Source: UBA7446 sp964014735 (GTDB taxonomy: Bacteria > Bacteroidota > Bacteroidia > Flavobacteriales > Flavobacteriaceae). Taken from it: DNA of 34,350 nt. Made by a program: the position numbers and the translations under genes. Shown piece by piece: positions 1 to 8,788 of this stretch. How positions within the stretch are numbered: the stretch's first letter is position 1; each line of letters starts with the position of its first letter. Where the stretch lies: NCBI GenBank assembly GCA_964014735.1, contig CAXHBH010000015.1, forward strand, positions 1 to 34,350, given 5' to 3'. Below the pieces are notes generated by a model. The model saw nothing but the letters and a program-made list of their open reading frames with translations. It did not search any database and was not told the DNA's origin.

Positions 1-368
1 AATTTCTTTTCATTCGTTTCAATATATGCTGACTTTCTTCCACACAACACTATGTATGCATCCTCTACTTTTCTTAAAACTTTTATAGAATTTGAAATAT
101 CTTCTTTGGAGAGTTTAAATAAGATTTCCTCTTCATTTTTATGAAGCATTAAACCACCGTTCTCAGCAATAATTGTAATATCATCCTTTATGTAGTTCAA
201 TTTATCTAAAATACTTTGATACTGTCTACCACTAGCTGCAATAAAGTGGATATTGCGTTTTTTAAGCTCTTTAAACTGATTTAAAAACCTTTTGCTTACC
301 TGACTTTTTTCATTAAGTAAGGTTCCGTCTAAATCAGAAACAACAAGTTTGACATTTGAAAAATCCAT
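1..368 (-). CDS. Cof-type HAD hydrolase, N-terminal part (cut by window edge)
   Basis: The gene runs leftwards from an ATG at 366-368 and is open to the window edge, so only about 122 N-terminal residues are visible. Residues 8-16 read LVVSDLDGT, the HAD motif I with the nucleophile and acid/base aspartates. A motif II-like AASGR follows near residues 44-48, then a stretch (IIAENGG) typical of the Cof/YbiV group of sugar-phosphate and nucleotide phosphatases. There is no signal peptide, so it should be cytoplasmic. It lies downstream of the sugar symporter in the same direction, but a hairpin terminator separates them, so it is probably not part of the arabinose operon. The substrate cannot be told from sequence. 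The family call is firm; any link to arabinose catabolism would be guesswork. Confidence 0.85.
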   Translation of the reverse strand, partial: MDFSNVKLVVSDLDGTLLNEKSQVSKRFLNQFKELKKRNIHFIAASGRQYQSILDKLNYIKDDITIIAENGGLMLHKNEEEILFKLSKEDISNSIKVLRKVEDAYIVLCGRKSAYIETNEKK

Positions 369-402
369 TGAATAGTATTTGATTCACAAAAATAGTTTTC
401 TC

Positions 403-436
403 ACAAAAAAAGGGAGTCTTAAAACTCACTTTTTTG
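403..436 (-). terminator. Rho-independent terminator after the sugar symporter
   Basis: A GAGT/ACTC core stem (414-417 with 424-427, six-base loop) is flanked by A7 at 405-411 and T6 at 430-435, extending the pairing. Read on the minus strand the hairpin ends in a T7 run, as expected for intrinsic termination of the araBDA-symporter transcript. It is nearly symmetric, so it could work in both directions. Confidence 0.7.
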
Positions 437-453
437 TACTTATTTTATTCTTT

Positions 454-2130
454 TTACCAAAAATAAATATAAAAAGATGCTGTAATTCCTAGAATGATTA
501 TTGTATGTACAACATCCCATTTATTCCAACTAGCTCTAGATTTTGCTCTTTGCTCTGCAGTAGATGTGCCAAATACCAATCCTTTAATTTTCTTTTCTGA
601 CGGTGCTTCTGTTAATAGACTTACTATTACTATAACTAACAAGCAGAATAAGAACATCCAACCACAGAAGAACAGCCAGTTTGAATCATAGAAAACGGAT
701 TTAAAAAAACTGTCAGAGGCTCCTTCTACTAAATTATAATATACTTTAGAACCTAATCTTGTAATTCCAATAACAAAACCAGCCATAAGCCCCCAGAAAC
801 CTCCTTTATCAGAAGCCCTTTTCCATGCTACACCCAATAAGAAAGCAGCTGCGATTCCTGGTGCCAATACAGATTGTACATCTTGTAAATACTCGTACAA
901 TACATCACCAATGCTTCTCATAATCGGAATCCATAAGATTCCTAAAACTACAATTACTACAGTTGCCATTTGACCAATTTTAACCAATTTCTTTTCTGGT
1001 GTTTCTGGTCTATATCTCTTATAAAAGTCAATAGTAAACAACATTGCTGAAGAATTGAATAAAGATGCTAACGAGCTCATTAATGCAGCTAAAATTCCAC
1101 AGACAACCAATCCTTTAACACCTGCTGGTAGTAATTGTGCTACTAGCGATGGGAAAGCTGCGTCTGCACTTGGCAAAACATACAATTCACCGTTTATTGT
1201 AACACCTTTTGCATTCATAGCATAAGCAATCATACCCGGAACTAAGAAAAGAAATACAGGTAATAATTTTAAATAAGCTCCAAAAATAGTACCTCTACGA
1301 GACTCCTTTTCATTTTTACCAGACAACACTCTTTGTACTATAAATTGATCTGTACACCAATACCAAAAACCTATAATAGCAGAACCAACCAAAGCCCCTA
1401 ACCATGGAAAATCTGAATCTCTGTTATCTCTAATTAGGTTAATCATACTATCTCCATACTCGTTTACAGTTGTACCACCGCAAATTTCAAGTACTTGTTC
1501 CCATCCTCCTACTGCTTTTAATCCAAGAACCACAATAATAAGCGAACCTCCTAAAAGGATTGGTGTTTGTAAAACAGATGTGTATAATACAGCTTTCATT
1601 CCACCAAAAATGGTGTACAATGCAGTCAATAGAACCAATCCAATTGCCGAAATCCAAAAGAAGTCAATTCCCCACAATTCCTCAATTCCAAAAACTTGTT
1701 GAAAAACTAATCCTCCAGCATAAACCGTTACTGCAACCTTAGTTAACACATAGCTTATTAATGAGATTAGTGACAAAACAGTCCTAGATTCTTTATTATA
1801 TCTACGCTCTAAAAATTCAGGCATAGTTAACACCATACTTCTAGAATAAAATGGCACAAATACCCAACCTAAAATCAATATCATCCAACCTTGTATTTCC
1901 CAATGAGCCATAGCCAAACCACTTGAAGCACCAGCACCTGCTAATCCAATTAAGTGTTCTGAACCAATATTAGACGCAAAAATAGAAGCTCCAATTGCAA
2001 TCCAAGAAGCATCTCTACCTCCTAAGAAATAATCTTCAGAATTTTTATTTTTTTGACTTACTACCCATACAATAATTCCAATTAGCAATACAAAAAATAC
2101 GCCGATAACAATCCAATCATATAATGTCAT
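454..2130 (-). CDS. Sodium/solute symporter (SSS/SGLT family), probable L-arabinose importer
   Basis: The 558-residue inner-membrane protein is built almost entirely of hydrophobic segments, in keeping with the 13-15 helices of the SSS family and its LeuT-like fold. The N-terminal stretch GGRDASWIAIGASIFASNIG (about residues 38-57) and the following SEHLIGLAGAGA match the conserved TM1/TM2 region of SGLT-type sodium/sugar cotransporters. The family couples sodium entry to monosaccharide uptake. It begins 29 bp downstream of araA on the same strand, and SSS transporters are common partners of araBDA in Bacteroidota, so L-arabinose is the likely substrate; this is inferred from context. The start is the ATG at 2128-2130. 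A terminator follows at 403-436. No truncation is seen. Confidence 0.9.
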   Translation of the reverse strand: MTLYDWIVIGVFFVLLIGIIVWVVSQKNKNSEDYFLGGRDASWIAIGASIFASNIGSEHLIGLAGAGASSGLAMAHWEIQGWMILILGWVFVPFYSRSMVLTMPEFLERRYNKESRTVLSLISLISYVLTKVAVTVYAGGLVFQQVFGIEELWGIDFFWISAIGLVLLTALYTIFGGMKAVLYTSVLQTPILLGGSLIIVVLGLKAVGGWEQVLEICGGTTVNEYGDSMINLIRDNRDSDFPWLGALVGSAIIGFWYWCTDQFIVQRVLSGKNEKESRRGTIFGAYLKLLPVFLFLVPGMIAYAMNAKGVTINGELYVLPSADAAFPSLVAQLLPAGVKGLVVCGILAALMSSLASLFNSSAMLFTIDFYKRYRPETPEKKLVKIGQMATVVIVVLGILWIPIMRSIGDVLYEYLQDVQSVLAPGIAAAFLLGVAWKRASDKGGFWGLMAGFVIGITRLGSKVYYNLVEGASDSFFKSVFYDSNWLFFCGWMFLFCLLVIVIVSLLTEAPSEKKIKGLVFGTSTAEQRAKSRASWNKWDVVHTIIILGITASFYIYFW

Positions 2131-2159
2131 AATCTTGTTTTATTTAAAGCTGTAGAATG

Positions 2160-3668
2160 TTATAAACGATGTTGAAACATATTGTAATATGCTTCATTAG
2201 CATTTATCTTATCTTTAAAATCTCTTACAGTAGTAGTATTATCTATTACCAGTAATTCTATACCTGCAATGTCTGCAAAATCTTCCATATACTCTGTTGT
2301 TAATGCTTGAGAGTAAACAGTATGATGAGCTCCACCTGCTAAAATCCATGTAGTAGCAGCAATATCTAGATCTGGTTTCGCCTCCCAAAGTACTCTAGCG
2401 ACAGGTAATTTTGGTAAATCTGCCATTGGTTTTACAGCTTCAACTTCATTTACAATTAACCTGAAACGATTCCCCATATCTACTAATGATGCGTTAATTG
2501 CTTCTCCTTCAGGTGAATTAAACACCAACCTTACTGGATCTTCTTTACCTCCAATTCCTAAAGGATGAGCTTGACAAGATGGTTTTTTATCTGCGATACT
2601 TGGACAAATTTCTAACATGTGAGAACCTAGTACGTAAGAACCTTGTGGTGTAAAGTGGTAGGTATAATCTTCCATAAATGAAGTCCCTTCCTCTAAACCA
2701 TAAGCCATAACTTTCATAACCCTTACCATTGCAGCTGTCTTCCAGTCTCCTTCTCCACCAAATCCATATCCATCAGCCATTAAGCGTTGGGCAGCAATAC
2801 CTGGTAATTGTTTTAAAGCTCCTAAGTTTTCAAAAGTATCAGTAAAGGCTCCAAAACCCCCTTCTTCTAAGAACGCTCTTAATCCCAATTCAATTTTAGC
2901 AGCTTCTACTAAAGATTCTCTTTGGTCTCCTCCTTCTTTTAATTTATCTGACAAGTTGTATGACTCTTGGTATTCTTTTAATAAATCAGCCAACTGAGAA
3001 TCTGTAACCTCATTAATTTTAGCAACAATATCAGACGAATCAAACCCGTTCACGGCAACACCAAAACGTATTTGAGCTTCAACCTTGTCACCTTCTGTAA
3101 CAGCTACCTCACGCATGTTGTCACCAATTCTTGCTACTTTTAAGTTTTGCATTTCATTCCACCCTAAAGCTACACGGGAGAATACTTCCAATTTTGCGTG
3201 TACTTTTTCATCTTTCCAATGTCCTACAACTACTTTACGTTTTTTACGCATTCTGGACATGATGAATCCAAATTCTCTGTCACCATGGGCAGATTGATTT
3301 AAATTCATAAAATCCATATCTATGGAATCCCAAGGAATTTCAGCATTAAATTGGGTATGTAAATGGCATAATGGTTTGCTCAAAATAGATAAACCAGTAA
3401 TCCACATTTTTGCAGGAGAAAACGTGTGCATCCAAGTAATAACTCCGATACAATTATCATTGTTACTAGCTTCTTTACAAAGATTTGTAATTTCTGAAGG
3501 GGTTGTTACAATAGGCTTAAAAACTATTTTAACAGGAATTTTATCTGAAGCATCTAATCCTGCTGCAACTATTTGTGAGTGACTAGTCACTTTTTTCAAA
3601 GTTTCATCTCCATACAGGTGCTGACTACCTGTTACAAACCAAATTTCTTTTTTAGAAATATCTATCAT
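2160..3668 (-). CDS. araA: L-arabinose isomerase
   Basis: This 502-residue cytoplasmic enzyme converts L-arabinose to L-ribulose, the first step of bacterial arabinose catabolism. The length matches the family (about 500). The metal and active-site regions known from the E. coli enzyme are all visible: GGEGDWK (first catalytic Glu), SFMEDYTYHF (second Glu), GSHMLEICPSI (metal-binding His) and AHHTVYS (second metal-binding His) near the C-terminus. The N-terminus reads EIWFVTGSQHLYG, the standard opening of AraA. It lies 27 bp downstream of araD and upstream of the symporter, and is probably transcribed from the araB promoter with its operator at 6117-6135. The ATG at 3666-3668 is the clear start. 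Nothing is missing or broken. Confidence 0.98.
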   Translation of the reverse strand: MIDISKKEIWFVTGSQHLYGDETLKKVTSHSQIVAAGLDASDKIPVKIVFKPIVTTPSEITNLCKEASNNDNCIGVITWMHTFSPAKMWITGLSILSKPLCHLHTQFNAEIPWDSIDMDFMNLNQSAHGDREFGFIMSRMRKKRKVVVGHWKDEKVHAKLEVFSRVALGWNEMQNLKVARIGDNMREVAVTEGDKVEAQIRFGVAVNGFDSSDIVAKINEVTDSQLADLLKEYQESYNLSDKLKEGGDQRESLVEAAKIELGLRAFLEEGGFGAFTDTFENLGALKQLPGIAAQRLMADGYGFGGEGDWKTAAMVRVMKVMAYGLEEGTSFMEDYTYHFTPQGSYVLGSHMLEICPSIADKKPSCQAHPLGIGGKEDPVRLVFNSPEGEAINASLVDMGNRFRLIVNEVEAVKPMADLPKLPVARVLWEAKPDLDIAATTWILAGGAHHTVYSQALTTEYMEDFADIAGIELLVIDNTTTVRDFKDKINANEAYYNMFQHRL

Positions 3669-3695
3669 CTTAATTTTTATGATTAATTATGTTAG

Positions 3696-4397
3696 TTATT
3701 GTCCGTAATATGAATTTGCTCCATGCTTACGTTCGTAATGTTTTTTTATTAATGAGTCTTTTAATCTTGGAGCAGAAGGATTTATCTGCAAGGTTAAATA
3801 TGCCATTTCTGCAACTACTTCCAATACCTTACTGTTGTAAACAGACTTAGCCGCATTTTTTCCCCAAGCAAATGGTCCATGGTTTCCTATTAATACCATT
3901 TCAACCTCTTGATAATCCAAGTTTCTCTCTTTGAAACAAGAGAAAATTTGAATCCCAGTATTATGCTCATAATTTCCTTCTATTAAATGATCTACCATTG
4001 GTTCTGCACAAGGAATATCTTTTGTCAAATGGTCAGCATGCGTTGTTCCAAAGATTGGAATATCTTTTTGTGCTTGTGCCCAAGATACTGCGTATGTAGA
4101 ATGCGTATGGGTAATGCCTCCAATCTCTGGCCAATGCTTGTATAAATATGCATGGGTTTTAGTATCTGAAGAAGGTCTCATGTTTCCTTCAATAATGTTA
4201 TTATCAAAATCTACAATTACAATATCTTCAGGCTTTAAATCTTCATAAGGAACTCCACTTGGTTTAATTGCAAAAACACTACGTTCTCTATCTACTGCAC
4301 TAACATTACCAAATGTATATACTACTAGATTTAAGGCATTTAGTTGCATATTCGCTTCGAAACATTCTTGTTTTAAATCTTTATAAACTGAACTCAT
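3696..4397 (-). CDS. araD: L-ribulose-5-phosphate 4-epimerase
   Basis: The 233-residue class II aldolase-family enzyme converts L-ribulose 5-phosphate to D-xylulose 5-phosphate, feeding the pentose phosphate pathway. Zinc-ligand histidines are visible in THTHSTYAVSWAQ and in NHGPFAWG; GTTHADHL is the conserved following loop. The opening KQECFEANMQLNALNLVVYTFGNVS is the usual N-terminus of AraD, and the length fits the E. coli enzyme (231). The start codon lies inside the end of araB (17-bp overlap), which implies translational coupling of kinase and epimerase. The L-fuculose-phosphate aldolase paralogs are excluded by neighbours and motif detail. Confidence 0.97.
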   Translation of the reverse strand: MSSVYKDLKQECFEANMQLNALNLVVYTFGNVSAVDRERSVFAIKPSGVPYEDLKPEDIVIVDFDNNIIEGNMRPSSDTKTHAYLYKHWPEIGGITHTHSTYAVSWAQAQKDIPIFGTTHADHLTKDIPCAEPMVDHLIEGNYEHNTGIQIFSCFKERNLDYQEVEMVLIGNHGPFAWGKNAAKSVYNSKVLEVVAEMAYLTLQINPSAPRLKDSLIKKHYERKHGANSYYGQ

Positions 4398-6075
4398 TCT
4401 CTGTTTTTTTTATTGATTCATCAACGAATTCACAAAGTTCCTCATAATGTTCCATAGATTCTTTAAAGGCTTCTTCTTTTCCTGCTTCAGGATAATACTC
4501 AGCTTCAAAATCGGCACCCATTTTTTGAGATGCCACTACTACATTATCATAAATTCCAGCTGCAACGGCTGCATAAATAGCAGCTCCTAGTGCAGGAGCC
4601 TGGTCTGATGCTGCAACTTTAATAGGTCTGTTTAATACATTTGCAAGCGTTTGCATTATGAATGATGACTTTCTAGCCACACCACCAATACCAATTACAG
4701 TAAGTATTTCTAAACCTTCCTCTTCAAATCTATCTACAATTTTTTTTGAACCAAAACAGATAGCATTTACCAATGCTTTGAAGATGTGTGGTGCTCTTGT
4801 ACCCATTGATAGGTTGGTCATGGCAGCCTTTACCTCTTGATTGGCATCTGGTGTTCTACGACCATTAATCCAATCTAAAGCAATAGGAATGCTTTCTGAT
4901 AAAGTAATTTTATTAGCTTCTTCACTTAACTTACTGATGAAATTAGAATTCACCTCTTTATTTAAATCTTCTTTTTGCTGATTGGTAAGAATCGAAGAGG
5001 TTAGTACTAAATGATCCATAGTCCAAGATAACATGTCTTTAAACCAGGCCAATAAATCTCCAAAAGCTGACTGCCCTGCTTCTAAACCTATTAAACCAGG
5101 AATTACAGAACCATCTACTTGTCCGCAAATACCACGAACCGCTTTTCCTTCAGGTATATTATCTGGTGAAGATACCATGATATCACATGTTGATGTTCCC
5201 ATGACACGCACCAAAGTATACTCTTCAATTTTAGCACCTATAGCACCAGCATGTGCGTCAAAGGTACCTACAGCTATTACCACGTCTGTACTTAAACCTA
5301 ATTTTTCTGCCCACTCTTGGTTTAAATGCCCTGCTACTTTATCCGATGTAAACGTTTCGTTAAATAAATTATCTCTAAGCTCGGCTAAATAGGGATCTAA
5401 CTGCTCTAAAAACTCCTTTGGAGGTAATCCATTCCAGTCTTCATGCCACATAGCTTTATGCCCCGCCGCACATCGGCTACGTTTAAAGGATTTTAAATCT
5501 GCTACATCAGACAGTAAAAAGGTCATTAAATCGCAATGTTCTAACCATGTATAGGTTGCATTTTTAACTGCTTCATCTTCTCTGGCTATATGTAAAATTT
5601 TTGCCCAAAACCATTCTGAAGAATAAATACCGCCTTCGTATTTTGTAAAATCTTCACCTCCCCAAGTAGCTGCCAATTCATTAATTTCATTAGCTTCTTG
5701 AATGGCTGTATGGTCTTTCCAAAGTACCATCATCGCATTTGGATTTTCTTCAAATTCTTTTGTAAATGCTAAAGGTGTACCATCTTCTAAAACTGGTACT
5801 GGTGAAGACCCAGTTGTATCTATACAAATACCTTTTATTTGTAAAGCATCTATTCCTGATTTTTTAACAACTTCCTTAGTGGTGTTTTCTAAACCTTCAA
5901 CATGATCTAAAGGATGTTGTCTAAATTTGTTTTTAGCGGCATCACAGAACTCCTTATTTACCCATCTCTTATACCAGTGCACGCTTGAAGCTAGTTCGTT
6001 ACCATTATCTGTATCTATAAGTACAGCTCTTACGGAGTCTGATCCATAGTCTAGCCCTATTACATAACTTTTCAT
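4381..6075 (-). CDS. araB: Ribulokinase
   Basis: This 564-residue FGGY-family kinase phosphorylates L-ribulose with ATP in the cytoplasm. The N-terminal phosphate-binding loop GLDYGSDSVRAVLID (residues 7-21) is typical of AraB. A second ATPase-fold loop, GTSTCDIMV, appears in the middle, and the C-terminal domain has GIGGVARKSSFIMQTLAN followed by the DQAPALGAAIYAA adenosine-binding segment. Length agrees with the family (about 560). It is the first gene of the araB-araD-araA-symporter unit. The 70-bp gap before it carries a palindromic operator (6117-6135) and a perfect TAnnTTTG -7 box (6099-6106), so it has its own promoter although an upstream sulfatase gene points into it. Confidence 0.97.
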   Translation of the reverse strand: MKSYVIGLDYGSDSVRAVLIDTDNGNELASSVHWYKRWVNKEFCDAAKNKFRQHPLDHVEGLENTTKEVVKKSGIDALQIKGICIDTTGSSPVPVLEDGTPLAFTKEFEENPNAMMVLWKDHTAIQEANEINELAATWGGEDFTKYEGGIYSSEWFWAKILHIAREDEAVKNATYTWLEHCDLMTFLLSDVADLKSFKRSRCAAGHKAMWHEDWNGLPPKEFLEQLDPYLAELRDNLFNETFTSDKVAGHLNQEWAEKLGLSTDVVIAVGTFDAHAGAIGAKIEEYTLVRVMGTSTCDIMVSSPDNIPEGKAVRGICGQVDGSVIPGLIGLEAGQSAFGDLLAWFKDMLSWTMDHLVLTSSILTNQQKEDLNKEVNSNFISKLSEEANKITLSESIPIALDWINGRRTPDANQEVKAAMTNLSMGTRAPHIFKALVNAICFGSKKIVDRFEEEGLEILTVIGIGGVARKSSFIMQTLANVLNRPIKVAASDQAPALGAAIYAAVAAGIYDNVVVASQKMGADFEAEYYPEAGKEEAFKESMEHYEELCEFVDESIKKTENEFSL

Positions 6076-6116
6076 TTAAAAAAAATTTAAGTATATCACA
6101 AATGTAATGTTTTTAT

Positions 6117-6135
6117 AAGTGTATTTATAACACTT
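6117..6135. promoter_or_regulatory. Operator palindrome A before araB
   Basis: AAGTGT at 6117-6122 and ACACTT at 6130-6135 form a perfect 6-bp inverted repeat with a 7-bp spacer. On the minus strand the site is extended by ATA after ACACTT, as in the other three copies. It lies 41 bp before the araB ATG. Unlike the others it sits upstream of the -7 box TACATTTG (minus strand, 6099-6106), covering the expected -33 region. Binding by the NUDIX regulator at 24701 is inferred. Confidence 0.8.
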
Positions 6136-6145
6136 TCTGTTTGTT

Positions 6146-7777
6146 TTAAAATTTAATTTTTTCCTTTTCTATTCTATCAAGTTCAATTTCTAAACGTGTT
6201 TTTAATTGTAGATTAGCCGTATCTACAGAATCAACCTTAATTGGATTCATTTGAAAAGGATCTTCTTTTAAATTGAAGTATTCAACTTTTTTAATGATTT
6301 TATTTTGATCAAATTCTATTGTGAATAATTCATTTTCTGTTCTTATAGACCTCCAATTTTTATATCCTATAATTGCATATTCAGATACATTACCCGTATT
6401 ATACAAAAGTGAAGTACTCCAATCATTTCCATCTACAGGGCTTGAAAATTTTAAACCCATTATTCCAAGCAAAGTTGGTGCTAAATCTATTGAGTTAAAT
6501 ACTTTATTTACTTCAGTATTTGCCTGTATATATTTCGGCCATCTAATAATTAAAGGAACTCCAATTGATTCCTCATAAAATACTCTTTTCACCATCCTGC
6601 CATGAGAACCCATCATCTCTCCATGGTCTGATGTATATACAACTATGGATGTTTCCTTTAACATCCTATCAGGATACCGTGGATCTAGCGTAGTGGCCAA
6701 ATATCGCTCCAAACGTCCAAAATTATGGTCTATGGAATTGATGGCCCCGTAATACCCTGGCAAGCACTTAAATTGTGAATAATGGGTATCTGGGACATTA
6801 GGCCTTCTTCTTAAATCCTTCCTTACGGCATCAAGATAATTGGCTCCCATCCTGTAATCTTTTTCATATTTTAACGGGGCTTTATAGTCGAAATCTTCCC
6901 CCTTACTGCCTTTTCCATAATACGTTGCCTCTTCCTTTCTTCCGGCAATCTGATATGACGCTTCATTTCCTTCTACTGGTTTCGGTCCATGAATGGTATG
7001 TGGTGGATTGTAGGATATATACAATGCAAAAGGTTTGGAAGTATCTCGAACGTTGTAACTGTTCTTTAAATAATCCAGTGCTTTTCTGGTTAGGTGATTT
7101 GGTCCCCAACTTTCCTGTTTGCGCAACTCTAAGTCTTCATAATGTTTGGAGGGTATAAACGGATTAGGCAATGGTTTTCCGTTGGTTTTGTAAGCCCCCA
7201 GACCATCTATTTCGTTTTCATAATGAAACCAGCCTACATCAAAATGTTGATGGTTATGTGTAGGGGTTCCATACCAATATTTGAAACCGCGTTTTGCCAA
7301 GTCACCATTTTCAGTGAATTTCTCCCATTTTCTACTGTTGTATTTATCTATGTGCCACTTGCCAATGTGCGCCGTTTCGTAACCATTTTCACTTAAAATA
7401 TGGGCTATAGTCACATTATCATACCCAAATTTTTGGTAATCCGTATTATCAACTAATTGATGTGTGGAGGGGTAATTCCCCGTCATTAAAGTTGCTCTAT
7501 TGGGTGAGCAGAGCGGTGTTACTACCACAGAATTATGAAATATAACGCCTTCACCTGCCATTTTATCCAAATGAGGTGTTTTTACAGGATCTCCCTGATT
7601 AGTAGTACCATCAAACCTAGCATCATTATAATAACTCAAGCCCATTCTTCTATGCTGATCCGAATACACAAAGATTAGATTGGGTTTTATCGTTTCTTCG
7701 GTCTTACAAGCTATACAGCTTGAAATAATCACTATGAATAATACTGTTCGTTCTAATATGTTTACCAAGACTTTCAT
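6146..7777 (-). CDS. Secreted type I (S1) sulfatase, CSPNR variant
   Basis: The 543-residue protein belongs to the formylglycine-dependent sulfatases. The N-terminal metal-binding stretch NLIFVYSDQHRR (from residue 33) and the formylglycine motif CSPNR with Cys90 are clear, followed by TLMTGNYPSTHQ. The fourth motif residue is Asn where Ser is usual. VVYTSDHGEMMGSHG, later in the protein, is the second metal-binding loop. The hydrophobic N-terminus ends in ISSC/CIAC, so it is probably an exported lipoprotein. It lies 3 bp after the aldose epimerase gene and is the last gene of the sulfatase-GH28 unit, ahead of the araB promoter. It should remove sulfate esters from an algal glycan; the position attacked is unknown. 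A maturase for the cysteine is not in this window. Confidence 0.93.
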   Translation of the reverse strand: MKVLVNILERTVLFIVIISSCIACKTEETIKPNLIFVYSDQHRRMGLSYYNDARFDGTTNQGDPVKTPHLDKMAGEGVIFHNSVVVTPLCSPNRATLMTGNYPSTHQLVDNTDYQKFGYDNVTIAHILSENGYETAHIGKWHIDKYNSRKWEKFTENGDLAKRGFKYWYGTPTHNHQHFDVGWFHYENEIDGLGAYKTNGKPLPNPFIPSKHYEDLELRKQESWGPNHLTRKALDYLKNSYNVRDTSKPFALYISYNPPHTIHGPKPVEGNEASYQIAGRKEEATYYGKGSKGEDFDYKAPLKYEKDYRMGANYLDAVRKDLRRRPNVPDTHYSQFKCLPGYYGAINSIDHNFGRLERYLATTLDPRYPDRMLKETSIVVYTSDHGEMMGSHGRMVKRVFYEESIGVPLIIRWPKYIQANTEVNKVFNSIDLAPTLLGIMGLKFSSPVDGNDWSTSLLYNTGNVSEYAIIGYKNWRSIRTENELFTIEFDQNKIIKKVEYFNLKEDPFQMNPIKVDSVDTANLQLKTRLEIELDRIEKEKIKF

Positions 7778-7780
7778 ATG

Positions 7781-8707
7781 CTAATCATTGATGCTAACAG
7801 AGAAATGATAGGTTTTACTTTCCGATGCTTTTAATCGTGTTAAATACCCCTTTTTATCAATTGCCAAAGGTGAATCCTTAATGTCATGATGCCCTACCAT
7901 GGGTTCAATGCAAGCAAAAGGATAGTTTGGTGGTGACCATAAATTAACATTGGGGAAGTTTCCTAAGTCAACTGTAATTATTGGTTTTTCTTCAATAAGT
8001 CCAATCCCAATTTCCTTTGCTGGCATATGCTTAAAAAACATACCTCCTCCCGGGATTCTGATATCGGTAAGTTCTAAATGATTTTCATCCTCTAAAAATG
8101 GTATGTCTTCAGGCTGAATAATACTGTCATCAATATTGGGTCTTTCCCTTGTCATTTTTTCAGAGAATGTATATTGAAAGTCCTTTCGTTCTGAATCAGG
8201 GAGTCTAAATATGGGGTGCCCACCTACTCCGAAATACATGGTGTCTTTCCCTAGGTTTTCAATCAAAAACCTATTGACAAGTTTGTTTTTTTCAAGTTTA
8301 TATGTGATTTCCAATCTGAAAGGAAATGGGTAATGTTTTAATATGGAAACGTTGGACTTTAACTCTAAAACCAACTTATCAATTTGATGCTCAACAATAT
8401 TAAAGCTTGAAGTTTTTGCCAACCCCATATAAGGCATATCGTATTGGGTACCTTTATATTCGAATGTATTGTCAATAAACCGAACGCATACGGGAAACAT
8501 TACAGGTGATCTATCCGGCCAATATTCAGGGTTTCCCTGCCATAAATATTCCTTTCCTGAAACTAGGCCTATTATGTTCTGTAATTCCGCCCCAAGTGTA
8601 CTGATGTTTACTTTTAAGAATTCATTCTTAATTGTTATTTCCTGTTGTGGAAAAACATAAAAAGAACCAAACATTAAAATGGCAAATAGTACTCTTTTAA
8701 TGTACAT
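7781..8707 (-). CDS. Exported aldose 1-epimerase (LacX-like mutarotase)
   Basis: The protein resembles galactose-mutarotase-fold aldose 1-epimerases of the LacX-like type: ISTLGAELQNIIG near the N-terminus, KEYLWQGNPEYWPDRSPVMFP, then GVGGHPIFRLP with the conserved His. These enzymes interconvert alpha and beta anomers of free sugars. I chose the ATG at 8705-8707 (308 residues); the open frame extends to a TTG at 8719, which is less likely. The N-terminus MYIKRVLFAILMFGSFYVFPQQ is a signal peptide, so this copy acts in the periplasm or outside, unlike most family members. It sits 3 bp before a sulfatase gene and 81 bp after the GH28-like gene. A likely role is to present the right anomer of released sugars for uptake; this is inferred. 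Confidence 0.85.
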   Translation of the reverse strand: MYIKRVLFAILMFGSFYVFPQQEITIKNEFLKVNISTLGAELQNIIGLVSGKEYLWQGNPEYWPDRSPVMFPVCVRFIDNTFEYKGTQYDMPYMGLAKTSSFNIVEHQIDKLVLELKSNVSILKHYPFPFRLEITYKLEKNKLVNRFLIENLGKDTMYFGVGGHPIFRLPDSERKDFQYTFSEKMTRERPNIDDSIIQPEDIPFLEDENHLELTDIRIPGGGMFFKHMPAKEIGIGLIEEKPIITVDLGNFPNVNLWSPPNYPFACIEPMVGHHDIKDSPLAIDKKGYLTRLKASESKTYHFSVSIND

Positions 8708-8751
8708 ACCTGAACGCAAATTAGTTAACAGAAGTCTTATTGGAATTTCCC

Positions 8752-8773
8752 GTAAGGTCCAAAAAGACCTTAC
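8752..8773 (-). other. Stem-loop between GH28-like and epimerase genes
   Basis: GTAAGGTC (8752-8759) and GACCTTAC (8766-8773) form a perfect 8-bp inverted repeat around a 6-base loop, extendable outward by GG/CC pairs with a mismatch. No T-run follows on the minus strand, so it looks like an mRNA processing or stability hairpin rather than a terminator. Confidence 0.5.
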
Positions 8774-8788
8774 AGGATTATCTCAATA

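Noticed and set aside
8590..8612. AAGTGT half-sites inside coding regions (for example near 8594, 19452 and 20848)
   Set aside because: None has an ACACTT partner at 7-bp spacing, and they lie within genes.
8708..8719. Upstream TTG start for the aldose epimerase
   Set aside because: The ATG at 8705-8707 gives a cleaner signal peptide and is the usual codon.
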